Positions 13,632-22,000 of a DNA stretch of 64,000 nucleotides are shown here, in pieces (the stretch's first letter is position 1; every line of letters begins with the position of its first letter). This stretch comes from an uncultured Acetatifactor sp. (lineage in GTDB: Bacteria; Bacillota; Clostridia; Lachnospirales; Lachnospiraceae). The notes beneath the pieces are model-generated. The model did no database searches. It had not been told where the DNA came from and saw only the letters and a list, made by a program, of their open reading frames with translations. The stretch is from contig CAJUJU010000001.1 in the NCBI GenBank assembly GCA_910586835.1, forward strand, positions 76,958 to 140,957, given 5' to 3'. The translations under genes and the position numbers were made by a program.

Positions 13632-15815
13632 TCATTTCCCTTTTTCCTCAATCTGCCGCAACAGTTCTCTGGCCTCGCTGTCTCCCTGCATGCACTGATC
13701 TACCTGCTCCAGAATACCGCGTGCCTCCTGATATTTTTTCTCATCCATGTATCTTTTGGCTACGGTTTTCAGTGAATGTACCAACTGTAAAAGCTCTACG
13801 TTTTCTGCCTCCACCCTTTTATTCTGCTTCTCCAACATTTCTTTATACAGCTTTGCATAAGCTCCCACTGTATTTTCCAATACAGAGTAAAAGCCGACAC
13901 ACCTTCTCAGACACTCAAGCGCACTTCTCTCATCCCCACTCTCTCTGTACCGCCATACCTCCCGCAGTCTTAATGCCAACTGAGCCTCCAGGGGCAGCGC
14001 CTCCGGCAAGCCTTCAAATACCTCCTCCCGGAACAACTTCCGGTAATAGCCCAGCACGCGCTCTTCGTGCCGCCTGAAGCATCCCTCCAGTTCCTCCAGA
14101 GACGTTTGCTTCTCCGCCGTCCGATAGAGCAGCGCCTCACTGCATCTCATGTAAAAGTATTCATACCGGATGTCCTCTGTAGTCTGCCAACCTCTGACAC
14201 GCTGCTTCCAAATCCGAATCATTTCTTCCGGCGCAGTACCGATCCACTCCTCCGTTCCGCTTCTCCAACGGTTAAAGTCACACTGCAAAAAATACTTCTC
14301 CAGAGGGACCCCTTTCCGTTCTGCAATCTCCCAGACACCAGCATCTGTTCTGTAAATCGCCTCACAATGCTCAAAGATGCTCTTGTACACCTTCTCCAGC
14401 ACCTCTGTTTGCCCATCCCTCTCCGACACAAGGATTCTGCAGGACAGCACATACTGATGGTCACATCCAATCTGTGCGGCCATCCTTCGCAGGTTCCACA
14501 CCAGTTCTTCTTTCTTATCCTTCAGCCAGGTCTGCTCCAGTTCCGCCATCACCGGTGCAAGCTCCAGGATCCCATACTCCCTCTCCCCCATGGTTTTAAC
14601 CATCCTGGTCAGGGATTCGCAGGGCTCCTCACAGGCGTACTCCAACAGCGCCTTCTCCAGCTCCTCCTGGCCGAACAACCTTTTGTCCGTCCAGTCCAGG
14701 GTGTAAAAATATTCCTCCAAAGCCGCTTTGTCTTGTACTTTGGCAGCCGAAACCAGCCCCCTCAGAGTAGTACGAATCAAGGGGATCTCCTGAAACACCG
14801 TATTGTTGATCAGGGAAGTCTCATTTCCAATGGCATACTTATCCTGCCCTTTCTCCCTGTAAATTCTTATATAATTCAGAAATGCCTCCAGACACTCCTG
14901 ATAATTTTCCTCCCTTTGATAGACTACCGCCTGCAAGAAATACAGATGTGCTTTGGCGCAGTCATAGATCAGTTTATCCTCAATTCCTTTTTGCGCCCAT
15001 CGCAACGCTTCCTTGTAGTCATACTTTTGCAGGCTTGCGGATGCCGCATAGCTGTAGAGCGCTCCGGCGGAACGCATCTGAGTATTATCCACCGTCTCAA
15101 AACTGTCATAAACGCCAAAAGCCTTCTCACAAAGCTCAAGAACGCGCTCATACTCCTCGATCCCTATGTACTCCTGGATCAGCTGAGTATACCAACGCAG
15201 GCAGGTAGGCTCCGCTTCCAACTGCTTCCACAGCAGGCTGGCATTCCGCTCCACATGTTTATATTTATCAGCATCATTGTCAAAAATGTATCCATAGTGC
15301 TCCACACATGTGTCAAAATCTTTAATGGGCACATAGGTAGGAATCAGAAACTCATGAATAATACCGTGAAACCTGGTGTCCGGCATCATTCGCACCATCC
15401 GCAACACCACGTTATCCACATAAGGTTTTTTCTCCCCAACCCTTGAAGTGTAATTCCTCTGGTAATAACGGGCACAATTATAATCCCTGTATTCCCCGCT
15501 CAGGAAAAAGTCCACAATCTCCGTAGGATCCTCAAACCACTCGTCGTCATCCAGATACAGGAACCATTCTCCTCTGGCCTTTTGAAGTCCCGCATTCCTT
15601 GCAGCCGCAAAATCATTGCACCAGGTAAAGGGAACAATAAGATCCGTATACTCTCTTGCAATGGCAAGCTGCTCCTCGTTGCACCCGGTGTCTACAAGAA
15701 TCAGTTCGCAGGAAACCTTTTCCATAAGAGGGGTCAGGGAGTCAAGGCATTTTCGCATTTCTTCACGACCGGAGATTAATATTGAAATGGATAAAACGAC
15801 TGATTTGTCATTCAT
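13632..15815 (-). CDS. family 2 glycosyltransferase with TPR-like C-terminal region
   Basis: Residues 1-230 are a GT2 catalytic domain (LSISILISGREEMRKCLDSL, AAARNAGLQKARGEW, then the metal-binding LYLDDDEWF with DDDE at 89-92). The remaining 490 residues are helical and repeat-like (for example ALRWAQKGIEDKLIYDCAKA), consistent with tetratricopeptide repeats that hold a protein acceptor. This architecture is known from enzymes that glycosylate flagellin or other proteins. It is the first gene behind flagellin, beyond that gene's terminator, and heads the keto-deoxy sugar operon; GGAAAGGA precedes the ATG. Flagellin as the acceptor is an inference from position. Confidence 0.8.
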   Translation of the reverse strand: MNDKSVVLSISILISGREEMRKCLDSLTPLMEKVSCELILVDTGCNEEQLAIAREYTDLIVPFTWCNDFAAARNAGLQKARGEWFLYLDDDEWFEDPTEIVDFFLSGEYRDYNCARYYQRNYTSRVGEKKPYVDNVVLRMVRMMPDTRFHGIIHEFLIPTYVPIKDFDTCVEHYGYIFDNDADKYKHVERNASLLWKQLEAEPTCLRWYTQLIQEYIGIEEYERVLELCEKAFGVYDSFETVDNTQMRSAGALYSYAASASLQKYDYKEALRWAQKGIEDKLIYDCAKAHLYFLQAVVYQREENYQECLEAFLNYIRIYREKGQDKYAIGNETSLINNTVFQEIPLIRTTLRGLVSAAKVQDKAALEEYFYTLDWTDKRLFGQEELEKALLEYACEEPCESLTRMVKTMGEREYGILELAPVMAELEQTWLKDKKEELVWNLRRMAAQIGCDHQYVLSCRILVSERDGQTEVLEKVYKSIFEHCEAIYRTDAGVWEIAERKGVPLEKYFLQCDFNRWRSGTEEWIGTAPEEMIRIWKQRVRGWQTTEDIRYEYFYMRCSEALLYRTAEKQTSLEELEGCFRRHEERVLGYYRKLFREEVFEGLPEALPLEAQLALRLREVWRYRESGDERSALECLRRCVGFYSVLENTVGAYAKLYKEMLEKQNKRVEAENVELLQLVHSLKTVAKRYMDEKKYQEARGILEQVDQCMQGDSEARELLRQIEEKGK

Positions 15816-15853
15816 AAAATGGAATCCTTTCCGTAAACAAATTATCGAAAAAA

Positions 15854-15877
15854 GGCCCCGGCTTCGAAGCCGGGGCC
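15854..15877 (-). terminator. flagellin gene terminator
   Basis: A perfect GC-rich stem: GGCCCCGGCT, short loop TCGA, AGCCGGGGCC, followed on the minus strand by TTTTTT. It lies 41 bases after the flagellin stop codon and 39 before the glycosyltransferase gene. It should end most flagellin transcripts, with any read-through feeding the glycosylation genes. Confidence 0.85.
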
Positions 15878-15917
15878 CCTGGTAGTTACTCTTTGCTATG
15901 CTGTATGGGCCAAACGA

Positions 15918-17393
15918 TTAACCAAGCAGAGACAGAACGCCCTGGTTGGACTGATTAGCCTGAGCCAGCATTGCCTGGCCTGCCTGAGACAGAATGTTAT
16001 TGTTGGAGTACTTAACCATCTCAGATGCCATATCGGTATCACGGATCTGGCTCTCTGCGCTGGTAGTATTCTCAACTACGTTGTCCAGGTTGTTGATGGT
16101 GTGCTCAAGTCTGTTCTGAACAGCACCCAGATCGGATCTCTGTGCGGATACCTTGGTGATGGCAGCCTTGATCTTCTCGATTGCTTCCAGAGCCCTTGCA
16201 TCATTATCGCCGTCCAACTGAAGTCCGTTCACGCCAAGTCCCTTTGCAGACATGGACTCAATGTTCATGGTGATCTGGTTGTTAGCGGTTGCATCTGCAC
16301 CCACATGCAGGCTTACATCCAGCGTGCCCACCTTGTCACGAACAGTAGCAACTTCGCTCTGCTTCAACGTGGTCTCATTACCAACAGCATCATATACCTT
16401 AGGTGCATCTGCCTTCGCGCTGGTAACTCCAACGGTGTCGGTAGCGCCGGTGTAGTAGGTTGCAAAATAGTTATCCAGATCATTTACGGAAATCTTGTTT
16501 CCGTCTTTGTCATAGTATGCAGCCTGCGCACTCGTACAGGAAGCTGCTCCGATCTTCGTAGCATTGAAAGCAACCGTATCCGCTACATCTCCCTTATCGG
16601 TAGCCTTCTTATTGTAGCCGGATGCCGTAATCGTCAGCAGAGTTTCGCCGTTCTTGCTGCGGATCTCAAACTTGCCGCTGGTAGCCGCAGTGGTCACCAC
16701 ATCATACTTGTTAGCCGCATCGCCGTTCAGGGTCAGGGTGTAGGTGGTTGCATTGGTTCCGTTCGTTCCGTAGGTGCTGGAAGCCGTCAGATTTACGCCC
16801 GCTGACTTCAGTGCCTTAACCAGATCATTCTGTGCGTCCATGTTGGTAACAGTAGCCGTAGCGCCGGATACAGTCATGGTCAATCCGGTTGCCTTGTCGG
16901 TGCTGAAGGTTGCGCTTGCAACAGCAGCAGTGCCAAAGGTAGAATAGGAATAGCTTGCCTGCAGAGGAGCGCTTGAATCACCCTTCAGCAGATAGGTCTC
17001 GTTGAACTTGGTTGTCTCAGCAACACGGTCAAGTTCGGTGGTCAGCTGATCGATTTCGGCCTGAATGGCGGTACGGTCAGATGTGGAGTTGGTGCCGTTA
17101 GCTGCCTTTACTGCAAGCTCGTTCATTCTCTGAAGCATGTCATGTACTTCGGTCAGGGCGCCTTCTGCGGTCTGCACTGCGGAGATACCGTCCTGTGCGT
17201 TTGCGGAAGCCTGTGTAAGTCCACGAATCTGCTTACGCATCTTCTCGGAAATAGCCAGACCTGCTGCATCGTCTGCTGCTCTGTTGATCTTGTAACCGGA
17301 TGAGAGTTTCTCAGTTGACTTAGCCTGAGTTGCTGTGGTCAGACCCAACATTCTGTTGGAGTTCATAGCTGTTAAATTGTGCTGTACTACCAT
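15918..17393 (-). CDS. hag: flagellin
   Basis: The 491-residue major filament subunit. The N-terminal D0/D1 region (MVVQHNLTAMNSNRML, then ADDAAGLAISEKMR and AQDGISAVQTAEGAL) and C-terminal region (AVQNRLEHTINNLDNV and NNNILSQAGQAMLAQANQ) are canonical. Residues of about 145-390 are variable, rich in Ala, Thr, Ser and Gly, the surface-exposed part that is typically glycosylated. Export is through the flagellar apparatus, so no signal peptide is present. A sigma-28 promoter at 17593-17619 and a CsrA-type hairpin in the leader indicate transcriptional and translational control. Downstream genes encode probable glycosylation enzymes. Confidence 0.97.
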   Translation of the reverse strand: MVVQHNLTAMNSNRMLGLTTATQAKSTEKLSSGYKINRAADDAAGLAISEKMRKQIRGLTQASANAQDGISAVQTAEGALTEVHDMLQRMNELAVKAANGTNSTSDRTAIQAEIDQLTTELDRVAETTKFNETYLLKGDSSAPLQASYSYSTFGTAAVASATFSTDKATGLTMTVSGATATVTNMDAQNDLVKALKSAGVNLTASSTYGTNGTNATTYTLTLNGDAANKYDVVTTAATSGKFEIRSKNGETLLTITASGYNKKATDKGDVADTVAFNATKIGAASCTSAQAAYYDKDGNKISVNDLDNYFATYYTGATDTVGVTSAKADAPKVYDAVGNETTLKQSEVATVRDKVGTLDVSLHVGADATANNQITMNIESMSAKGLGVNGLQLDGDNDARALEAIEKIKAAITKVSAQRSDLGAVQNRLEHTINNLDNVVENTTSAESQIRDTDMASEMVKYSNNNILSQAGQAMLAQANQSNQGVLSLLG

Positions 17394-17401
17394 AATATAT
17401 T

Positions 17402-17433
17402 CCTCCTTGAATATTTTACCGCTTCCTTGCGGT
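17402..17433 (-). promoter_or_regulatory. candidate CsrA-binding sites in the flagellin leader
   Basis: On the minus strand ACCGC-AAGGAA-GCGGT (17418-17433) forms a hairpin with GGA in its loop, and about 19 bases further down a second GGA lies in the AAGGAGGA ribosome binding site (17402-17407). This spacing and layout match the two-site CsrA repression known for Bacillus subtilis hag. csrA and its antagonist fliW are encoded in this window. Confidence 0.6.
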
Positions 17434-17592
17434 CAATGTTTTTGTTACCGTTCCCCTGACTCGCACCTGCCAGTTTCCCGATAAATGGTGTAACGACAGT
17501 CTCCGTACAATTGTGCGTATTGCCCTTGATCTGTCAGAAAGCCTGAACCTCAATTCTGTTTTATGAATGTTCATTTGCTTTACCTGATAAGT

Positions 17593-17619
17593 ATATCGGA
17601 GGGATTTCGGATTACTTTA
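17593..17619 (-). promoter_or_regulatory. sigma-28 promoter of flagellin
   Basis: Minus strand TAAA (17616-17619), 15-base spacer, TCCGATAT (17593-17600), against the consensus TAAA-N15-GCCGATAA. The predicted transcript has an untranslated leader of about 190 bases before the flagellin ATG. Confidence 0.85.
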
Positions 17620-17655
17620 GGGGGATTTTCAAATTATTAATCAAATTTTTCAGTA

Positions 17656-18237
17656 TCATAACCCCTCTCCGGTCTCCGGCGCCGCCTTGATTTCCGGAAG
17701 ATCCCCCATAACCTCCGCGTTATCCGCCTTGCCCTGGGGATCATATTCCACCGCTTCCGGCCCCTCTTCCTCATCCTTCCAGAGCGACTTGTGTTTCTTT
17801 CTCTTTTCATCCAGCTGATGCAGCATCTGAGCACTCTTAGCCGCCTGATACATATCGGGATAAGCCTCCAGGAGCTTCTTTTCATCCTTATAGGGCACGA
17901 TGTCACCTCGTGAGATCCGCATTGCTACCGTCATCAGCTTTGCATACTCCTCCGCCTGTTCACTTCCCGTGTCGGCCTGCTGCCGGGCCACCTCGGCATT
18001 CCATGCCAGAGCATGCTGCTCCGCCAGTTCATCCAGTATCTTTTCGTTCTCCTCAAATTTTTCTCTCACGGCATCCACAGACAGCTGCAGGGTTACCGCC
18101 TGCTCCGAGAATTCAACAGAGCCTGTTGCATGGTATTTATGCTGTGCTTCCTCTCTCTGCCTGATCAGATTCCGGGTCTGGTCAATCAGTTCCTGTCTGT
18201 GTGCCCGATATATATTCTGCGCTTCCGATATTTTCAT
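17656..18237 (-). CDS. uncharacterised sigma-28-controlled cytoplasmic protein
   Basis: A 193-residue, charged, mostly helical protein with no signal peptide or membrane segment and probable coiled-coil stretches (residues 10-95), ending in an acidic, proline-containing tail. I do not recognise a family. ATG at 18237 is preferred because AAAGGAG lies 10 bases upstream; an in-frame ATG at 18279 has no good site. A sigma-28-type promoter precedes it (18381-18407), so it belongs to the late flagellar regulon. Position between the filament cap/chaperone genes and flagellin suggests a chaperone, anti-sigma partner or assembly factor, but this is a guess. Confidence 0.7.
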   Translation of the reverse strand: MKISEAQNIYRAHRQELIDQTRNLIRQREEAQHKYHATGSVEFSEQAVTLQLSVDAVREKFEENEKILDELAEQHALAWNAEVARQQADTGSEQAEEYAKLMTVAMRISRGDIVPYKDEKKLLEAYPDMYQAAKSAQMLHQLDEKRKKHKSLWKDEEEGPEAVEYDPQGKADNAEVMGDLPEIKAAPETGEGL

Positions 18238-18380
18238 ATTAACAACCACTCCTTTTGCTTCTCGCAGGTTCAGCTGCATGAATCATATTTGCAGATTAAA
18301 TATCCATCTGAAGATCATCCTCGAATGTTTCCGGTCGGCTTCTCTGCTCCTCCAAGGTTTACTTTCCTAATCTGTATCTT

Positions 18381-18407
18381 ATATCGGATTGATAAATACA
18401 TTCTATA
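18381..18407 (-). promoter_or_regulatory. sigma-28 promoter of the 17656-18237 gene
   Basis: Minus strand TATA (18404-18407), exactly 15 bases, TCCGATAT (18381-18388). One mismatch in the -35 box from TAAA; the -10 box is identical to that of flagellin. Confidence 0.65.
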
Positions 18408-18439
18408 ACAGGCACACAGCAAGACGCACAGGTTATCCT

Positions 18440-18757
18440 TTAAGCCAATGCAAGCTTTTCCTTTACGCGCACCATATCACATTCCAGAACATTTACCCGA
18501 AGGTACAGCATCTCTTCCTCCTCGGAGGTCTTCAATGCTTCAATGAGCTTCCTGTTCAGATCCAGATGTCCCTCCGCTACCCTCTTAAGACCCGGTTCAA
18601 GCACATTTTCCTGATACATGCGGAGATTGGCAACCTGCTGCTCGAGGACTGCCATTTTCTGCTTCAGGGTTCCAACATCCTCCTTCAGAGTTATTATCTC
18701 CTGTGCAATCCAGTCAAATTTATTGACCAGGTAATCCAGTTTTTCAGAATCTGTCAT
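18440..18757 (-). CDS. small coiled-coil protein of unknown function
   Basis: A 105-residue protein that is almost entirely heptad-like helix (LKEDVGTLKQKMAVLEQQVA), with no cysteine-rich, membrane or signal segments. ATG at 18757 has AGGAG about 8 bases upstream; the longer frame to 18784 has none. I do not recognise a family. It lies inside the flagellar cluster but has its own apparent sigma-A promoter (18873-18901) rather than a sigma-28 one. Confidence 0.6.
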   Translation of the reverse strand: MTDSEKLDYLVNKFDWIAQEIITLKEDVGTLKQKMAVLEQQVANLRMYQENVLEPGLKRVAEGHLDLNRKLIEALKTSEEEEMLYLRVNVLECDMVRVKEKLALA

Positions 18758-18777
18758 ATTACTTTCTCCTTTCATTT

Positions 18778-18794
18778 CGGGCATGCTCTGCCCG
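18778..18794. repeat. hairpin before the small coiled-coil gene
   Basis: CGGGCA-TGCTC-TGCCCG followed on the plus strand by TTTTTT. As there is no plus-strand gene, it may be a leader hairpin for the minus-strand gene starting at 18757, or an insulating terminator against antisense transcription. Confidence 0.4.
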
Positions 18795-18857
18795 TTTTTT
18801 AATTGTGTAATTGTGGCAGAGAGTGCCGGAAATCATAGATAAATAACAGACATAAAG

Positions 18858-18885
18858 AAACCTGTATAAATTAATATACAGGTTT
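18858..18885. repeat. 11-base perfect inverted repeat overlapping a -10 box
   Basis: AAACCTGTATA, six bases AATTAA, TATACAGGTTT. The arms are perfectly complementary. The repeat covers the -10 element of the promoter at 18873-18901, so it may be an operator, or the terminator of the fliT-like gene. Confidence 0.5.
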
Positions 18886-18901
18886 CCTCCTTGATTGTCA
18901 A
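18873..18901 (-). promoter_or_regulatory. sigma-A promoter before the small coiled-coil gene
   Basis: Minus strand TTGACA (18896-18901), 17 bases, TATATT (18873-18878). It lies just behind the fliT-like gene and gives a leader of about 110 bases before the ATG at 18757. Confidence 0.65.
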
Positions 18902-18918
18902 TCCTATTAAAAATAAAA

Positions 18919-19395
18919 CTATTGTTTGTTATCCATAAACTGTGGCGCAACCACATTGGACTGGTTCATGTTCTTGTAATAGTCATATGCAGCCTGGGAA
19001 TTCCGACGGTTTTGGCCGATATCAGCCTTCTGCCTGTGAAAATAAGCCTCCACAAGCTTTTTATTGCGCGCCTCCTGCGCCTGGATGCCCACACTTTCTT
19101 CCGTGACACGGCTTACAAGCTCCTGAAGCCTCCTGATTTGATCCGCATACTTTTCCCGGCCGTCCTGCAGTTCGTCGGCAACCTTCTTATACAGCGTTTC
19201 AAACCCATTGTCCAGCGCTGTAACCTCGTCGATCAAGGCGCCCTTTTCCTCTACATACTCGTCGAACTTATCCATTCCCACATTGTCCGAACGGAAAATT
19301 TCTTCCTGGCGAAGATTATACTCCCGAATCTTTGCCATAACCTGTAGTTTTCTTTGCAGACTGTCCTCCAAAATATTCAGATAGCTCTCGGTCAT
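18919..19395 (-). CDS. FliT/FlgN-like flagellar export chaperone
   Basis: A 158-residue all-helical protein (MTESYLNILEDSLQRKLQVM, then DKFDEYVEEKGALIDEVTAL). The arrangement of early hydrophobic helix followed by a YVEEKGALIDE-like helix is what FliT/FlgN-type chaperones show, and the position directly after fliS is where fliT is normally found. It would hold the cap protein FliD or another substrate in the cytoplasm before export. Identity of the partner is inferred. It lies 14 bases after fliS in the same operon. Confidence 0.65.
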   Translation of the reverse strand: MTESYLNILEDSLQRKLQVMAKIREYNLRQEEIFRSDNVGMDKFDEYVEEKGALIDEVTALDNGFETLYKKVADELQDGREKYADQIRRLQELVSRVTEESVGIQAQEARNKKLVEAYFHRQKADIGQNRRNSQAAYDYYKNMNQSNVVAPQFMDNKQ

Positions 19396-19409
19396 TTGTC
19401 ACTCCGCCT

Positions 19410-19784
19410 TTACTGTTTGCTGTGCTGCATTACTTCCTTCCAGGTGTCCCGCATGGAGCGGAGATGCTGGTTCACTTCCTCCAGGATCTCCTTATCCTTT
19501 TTAATATTGGCCTCCACGAGCCTGCGGCCGAGATAAGAGTAGACTCTCTCAAAATCCTCCGCCACGGGGTAGCTCATATCCAGTGTCTGACGGAAGTAAT
19601 CCACAATGCGCTCTGTCTTCGTAATGTTGACATGCGCCTTTTCAATATCCTTCTGTTCCACCGCCACAATGGCAATATTACAGAATTTAATGGCTCCGTC
19701 ATAAAGCATCAAGGTCAACTCCGCCGGAGAAGCCGTCAGAATCTTACTGTTGTTGTACTGTGAATATGCGCCGGGTAACGCCAT
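19410..19784 (-). CDS. fliS: flagellin export chaperone FliS
   Basis: A 124-residue four-helix chaperone that binds flagellin's C-terminus in the cytoplasm. YSQYNNSKILTASPAELTLM and LYDGAIKFCNIA are family hallmarks. I place the start at ATG 19784, giving MALPGAYSQY, close to the usual MA..PY..Y start; a GTG at 19832 extends into fliD but has a poorer site and gives an unusually long N-terminus. It lies in the flaG-fliD-fliS-fliT operon. Confidence 0.93.
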   Translation of the reverse strand: MALPGAYSQYNNSKILTASPAELTLMLYDGAIKFCNIAIVAVEQKDIEKAHVNITKTERIVDYFRQTLDMSYPVAEDFERVYSYLGRRLVEANIKKDKEILEEVNQHLRSMRDTWKEVMQHSKQ

Positions 19785-19824
19785 TACCGCATCCTGCCTT
19801 TCTTCATCATAAATCCGTTTATCA

Positions 19825-21375
19825 TCAACCACCCAACAAGCTTGTCACCGCACTGGCATTGTTCTGCATCTTAGCCATGGCAGTCTCCATGGCAGCAAAC
19901 TTCGCGTACCACTTATCTTCGTATTCTGTCAGCTTTTTCTCCAGATCCTTGATCTTCGTCTTATAGCTGTCATAATCGCTCTTCATCTTCTTGTCGTCAT
20001 AGAAACTGCCGAAGCTTCTGTAGCCCTCTATGGATTTGGAGTTCTCGTTCATCGTCGTATAGAGATTCTGGGACAGCTTCGTGAAGAAGGAGATCACCTT
20101 ATCCGGATCCGACGCGATCAATCCCTTGAGCTTGTCAGGATTTGTCGAGCTGTTCGGATCATCCGGGTCACCGTTGATATGATAAGCGTTTCTCTCATTG
20201 TCCGGGGCGAGGAAATAGTTCATGGTCTCTATTCCGAAGTTGGAAAGATACATCATCTCGCCGTCGACCTCTACGCCGCTCAGCATAACCTTCTTCAATT
20301 CAGAACTGAGGTTGCTGATCGAGCTGTCTCTGCGAAGCAGGGAGTCCTTGATCTTCTGCTCGTACTTCTCCACTTCAGACTCGGACATTGCATCCTTTTC
20401 CGCGTCTGTCAAAGGTTCATAGCCCCTTGCGGACTCCGCGTTGTACAGCTTATCCATCTCATTGATGATGGAGTTGTACTCCTTCAGGAAGCCCTTGATC
20501 ATATCATAAATTCCATCGGTATCCTGCTGAGTGGTCACAGTAACCTTCTCGCCGTTCGTCTCGCTCAGGGCGGTAAAGGTCAGACCGTTTATCTCAAATA
20601 CATTATCCTTGCTCTCATACAGAGCACCGTTGAGCATGATGCGTGCATCCTGTCCCTTTGTATAGGTGGCATACTTCATGCTGTCTTCCTCGGAAGTACC
20701 GGCAGGAGCCTCTGCCAGACCCAAAGCGCCCAGCACATCCGCATCCCCGCTGAACGAGAAGTTACCGTCTGCGCCGGATTCCTTTGCACTGATATAGAAT
20801 CTCTGCTGGTTTGCATCGAAGTTTGCGTTCAGCCCCTGATCCTTCAGCGTGGTCAGCATATCGGAAATGGTGGTCTGGGAAGTCAGCTCAATCTCTTTCT
20901 TGGAGCCGTCGCCCATGGTCAGCGTCAGGCTCTTGGGAATTTCATTGCCCTCGCCGTCCTTTTCAAAGGTCATCAGGTCGCCCATGGTAGTCAGGGCGCT
21001 TACCTTTTCATTGCCCAGCTCCGGACGTCTGGAAACCTTTCCGCTGGTCAGATACGCCGTCTTTGCAAGCTGTTTGATCTCCAGCTCCTGTACGCCGTTC
21101 ACCGCGTTTTCTCCGGTAATCACGCTCACCGCGTTGCTGTTGGAAACCTTTGTGGTCTTCTTGCTGTAAGCGGAGGTAAAACGCATATTATCCAGATATT
21201 TGGACTGCAGGTTCTTCAGCTTCTTATTCAGATCCTTCCATATATCCTGCTTCCATTCCAGCTTGGTCTGTTCCCTCTTGGCATTATCGACCTTTGTCCT
21301 TTTCGCCTCCACAAGCTGCTGTATGATACTCTCCGTATCCATTCCGGACATCAGTCCGCTCAATCTCATGGCCAT
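19825..21375 (-). CDS. fliD: flagellar cap protein FliD (hook-associated protein 2)
   Basis: A 516-residue filament cap protein. The N-terminus (LSGLMSGMDTESIIQQLVEA) and the coiled C-terminus (KIKDLEKKLTEYEDKWYAKF, then MAKMQNNASAVTSLL) are canonical FliD_N and FliD_C. AGGAGG stands upstream of the ATG. The protein is exported and caps the growing filament, helping flagellin fold. It follows flaG by 12 bases. Confidence 0.95.
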   Translation of the reverse strand: MAMRLSGLMSGMDTESIIQQLVEAKRTKVDNAKREQTKLEWKQDIWKDLNKKLKNLQSKYLDNMRFTSAYSKKTTKVSNSNAVSVITGENAVNGVQELEIKQLAKTAYLTSGKVSRRPELGNEKVSALTTMGDLMTFEKDGEGNEIPKSLTLTMGDGSKKEIELTSQTTISDMLTTLKDQGLNANFDANQQRFYISAKESGADGNFSFSGDADVLGALGLAEAPAGTSEEDSMKYATYTKGQDARIMLNGALYESKDNVFEINGLTFTALSETNGEKVTVTTQQDTDGIYDMIKGFLKEYNSIINEMDKLYNAESARGYEPLTDAEKDAMSESEVEKYEQKIKDSLLRRDSSISNLSSELKKVMLSGVEVDGEMMYLSNFGIETMNYFLAPDNERNAYHINGDPDDPNSSTNPDKLKGLIASDPDKVISFFTKLSQNLYTTMNENSKSIEGYRSFGSFYDDKKMKSDYDSYKTKIKDLEKKLTEYEDKWYAKFAAMETAMAKMQNNASAVTSLLGG

Positions 21376-21387
21376 AATTCCATCCTC

Positions 21388-21822
21388 CTATCTCTTTTCG
21401 TCAACAAGAATGCCTGCCATATCCCAGACTCTGGCTATCATATCCAGCGTCTTCTCAGGCGGAAGCTCTCGGATCACTTCCTTGGTACTCTTGTCTACAA
21501 TCTTGATTGTCACGCGGTTTGTCCCCTCATGAATCCCGAACACCGCCTCAGAATTTGCCATGTTCTTGTTCAGCTGTTCCACCGCCTTGCGAACCTGCTC
21601 GTTGGAAGCCTGTTGTTCCTTCCCCTGCTGTTCGCCGTTTTCCGACTTCCCCTTTTCCCGGGCGTTTTCCACAATACTTGTAGTCTGATCCACCTTCTCA
21701 GCCGCCTGTACGCTGCTGTCTGCGCTTTCGGGCTTTTCTGCCTGTACCGGCGCCTGGGTTTTCTGTACCGCACTTCCCTGTGCCTGTACTGTCATCATGC
21801 TTGAAATCGGTTCAATTCCCAT
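21388..21822 (-). CDS. flaG: FlaG family protein
   Basis: A 144-residue protein with a low-complexity Gln/Glu/Lys-rich first half and a conserved C-terminal FlaG domain (TIKIVDKSTKEVIRELPPEK, then TLDMIARVWDMAGILVDEKR). FlaG proteins influence filament length. ATG at 21822 has GGAGGTG about 7 bases upstream, better than the in-frame GTG at 21831. It is the first gene of the flaG-fliD-fliS-fliT operon, driven by the sigma-28 promoter at 21916-21942. Confidence 0.9.
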   Translation of the reverse strand: MGIEPISSMMTVQAQGSAVQKTQAPVQAEKPESADSSVQAAEKVDQTTSIVENAREKGKSENGEQQGKEQQASNEQVRKAVEQLNKNMANSEAVFGIHEGTNRVTIKIVDKSTKEVIRELPPEKTLDMIARVWDMAGILVDEKR

Positions 21823-21915
21823 TTTACCCACCTCCGTGCGAAATCCATTTCTACATTTTCGTTCCTTCTACATACGCATATGTATCATCTGCATTTGCAT
21901 ATGTATTTACATTTT

Positions 21916-21942
21916 TTATCGGAAACTCCGGTGGAAAAATTA
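21916..21942 (-). promoter_or_regulatory. sigma-28 promoter of the flaG-fliD-fliS operon
   Basis: Minus strand TAAT (21939-21942), exactly 15 bases, TCCGATAA (21916-21923). One mismatch in each box from consensus. The -35 box overlaps the T-tract of the csrA terminator. Confidence 0.75.
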
Positions 21943-21974
21943 ACAGGGGAGCACAAATTTTTCCGCTCCCCTGT
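21943..21974 (-). terminator. terminator after csrA
   Basis: Minus strand ACAGGGGAGC, 12-base loop, GCTCCCCTGT, then TAATTTTT. A perfect 10-bp stem ends the flgM-to-csrA operon and abuts the flaG promoter. Confidence 0.8.
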
Positions 21975-22000
21975 ACAGTGCGCTGCCGCGCCGCAATCTC

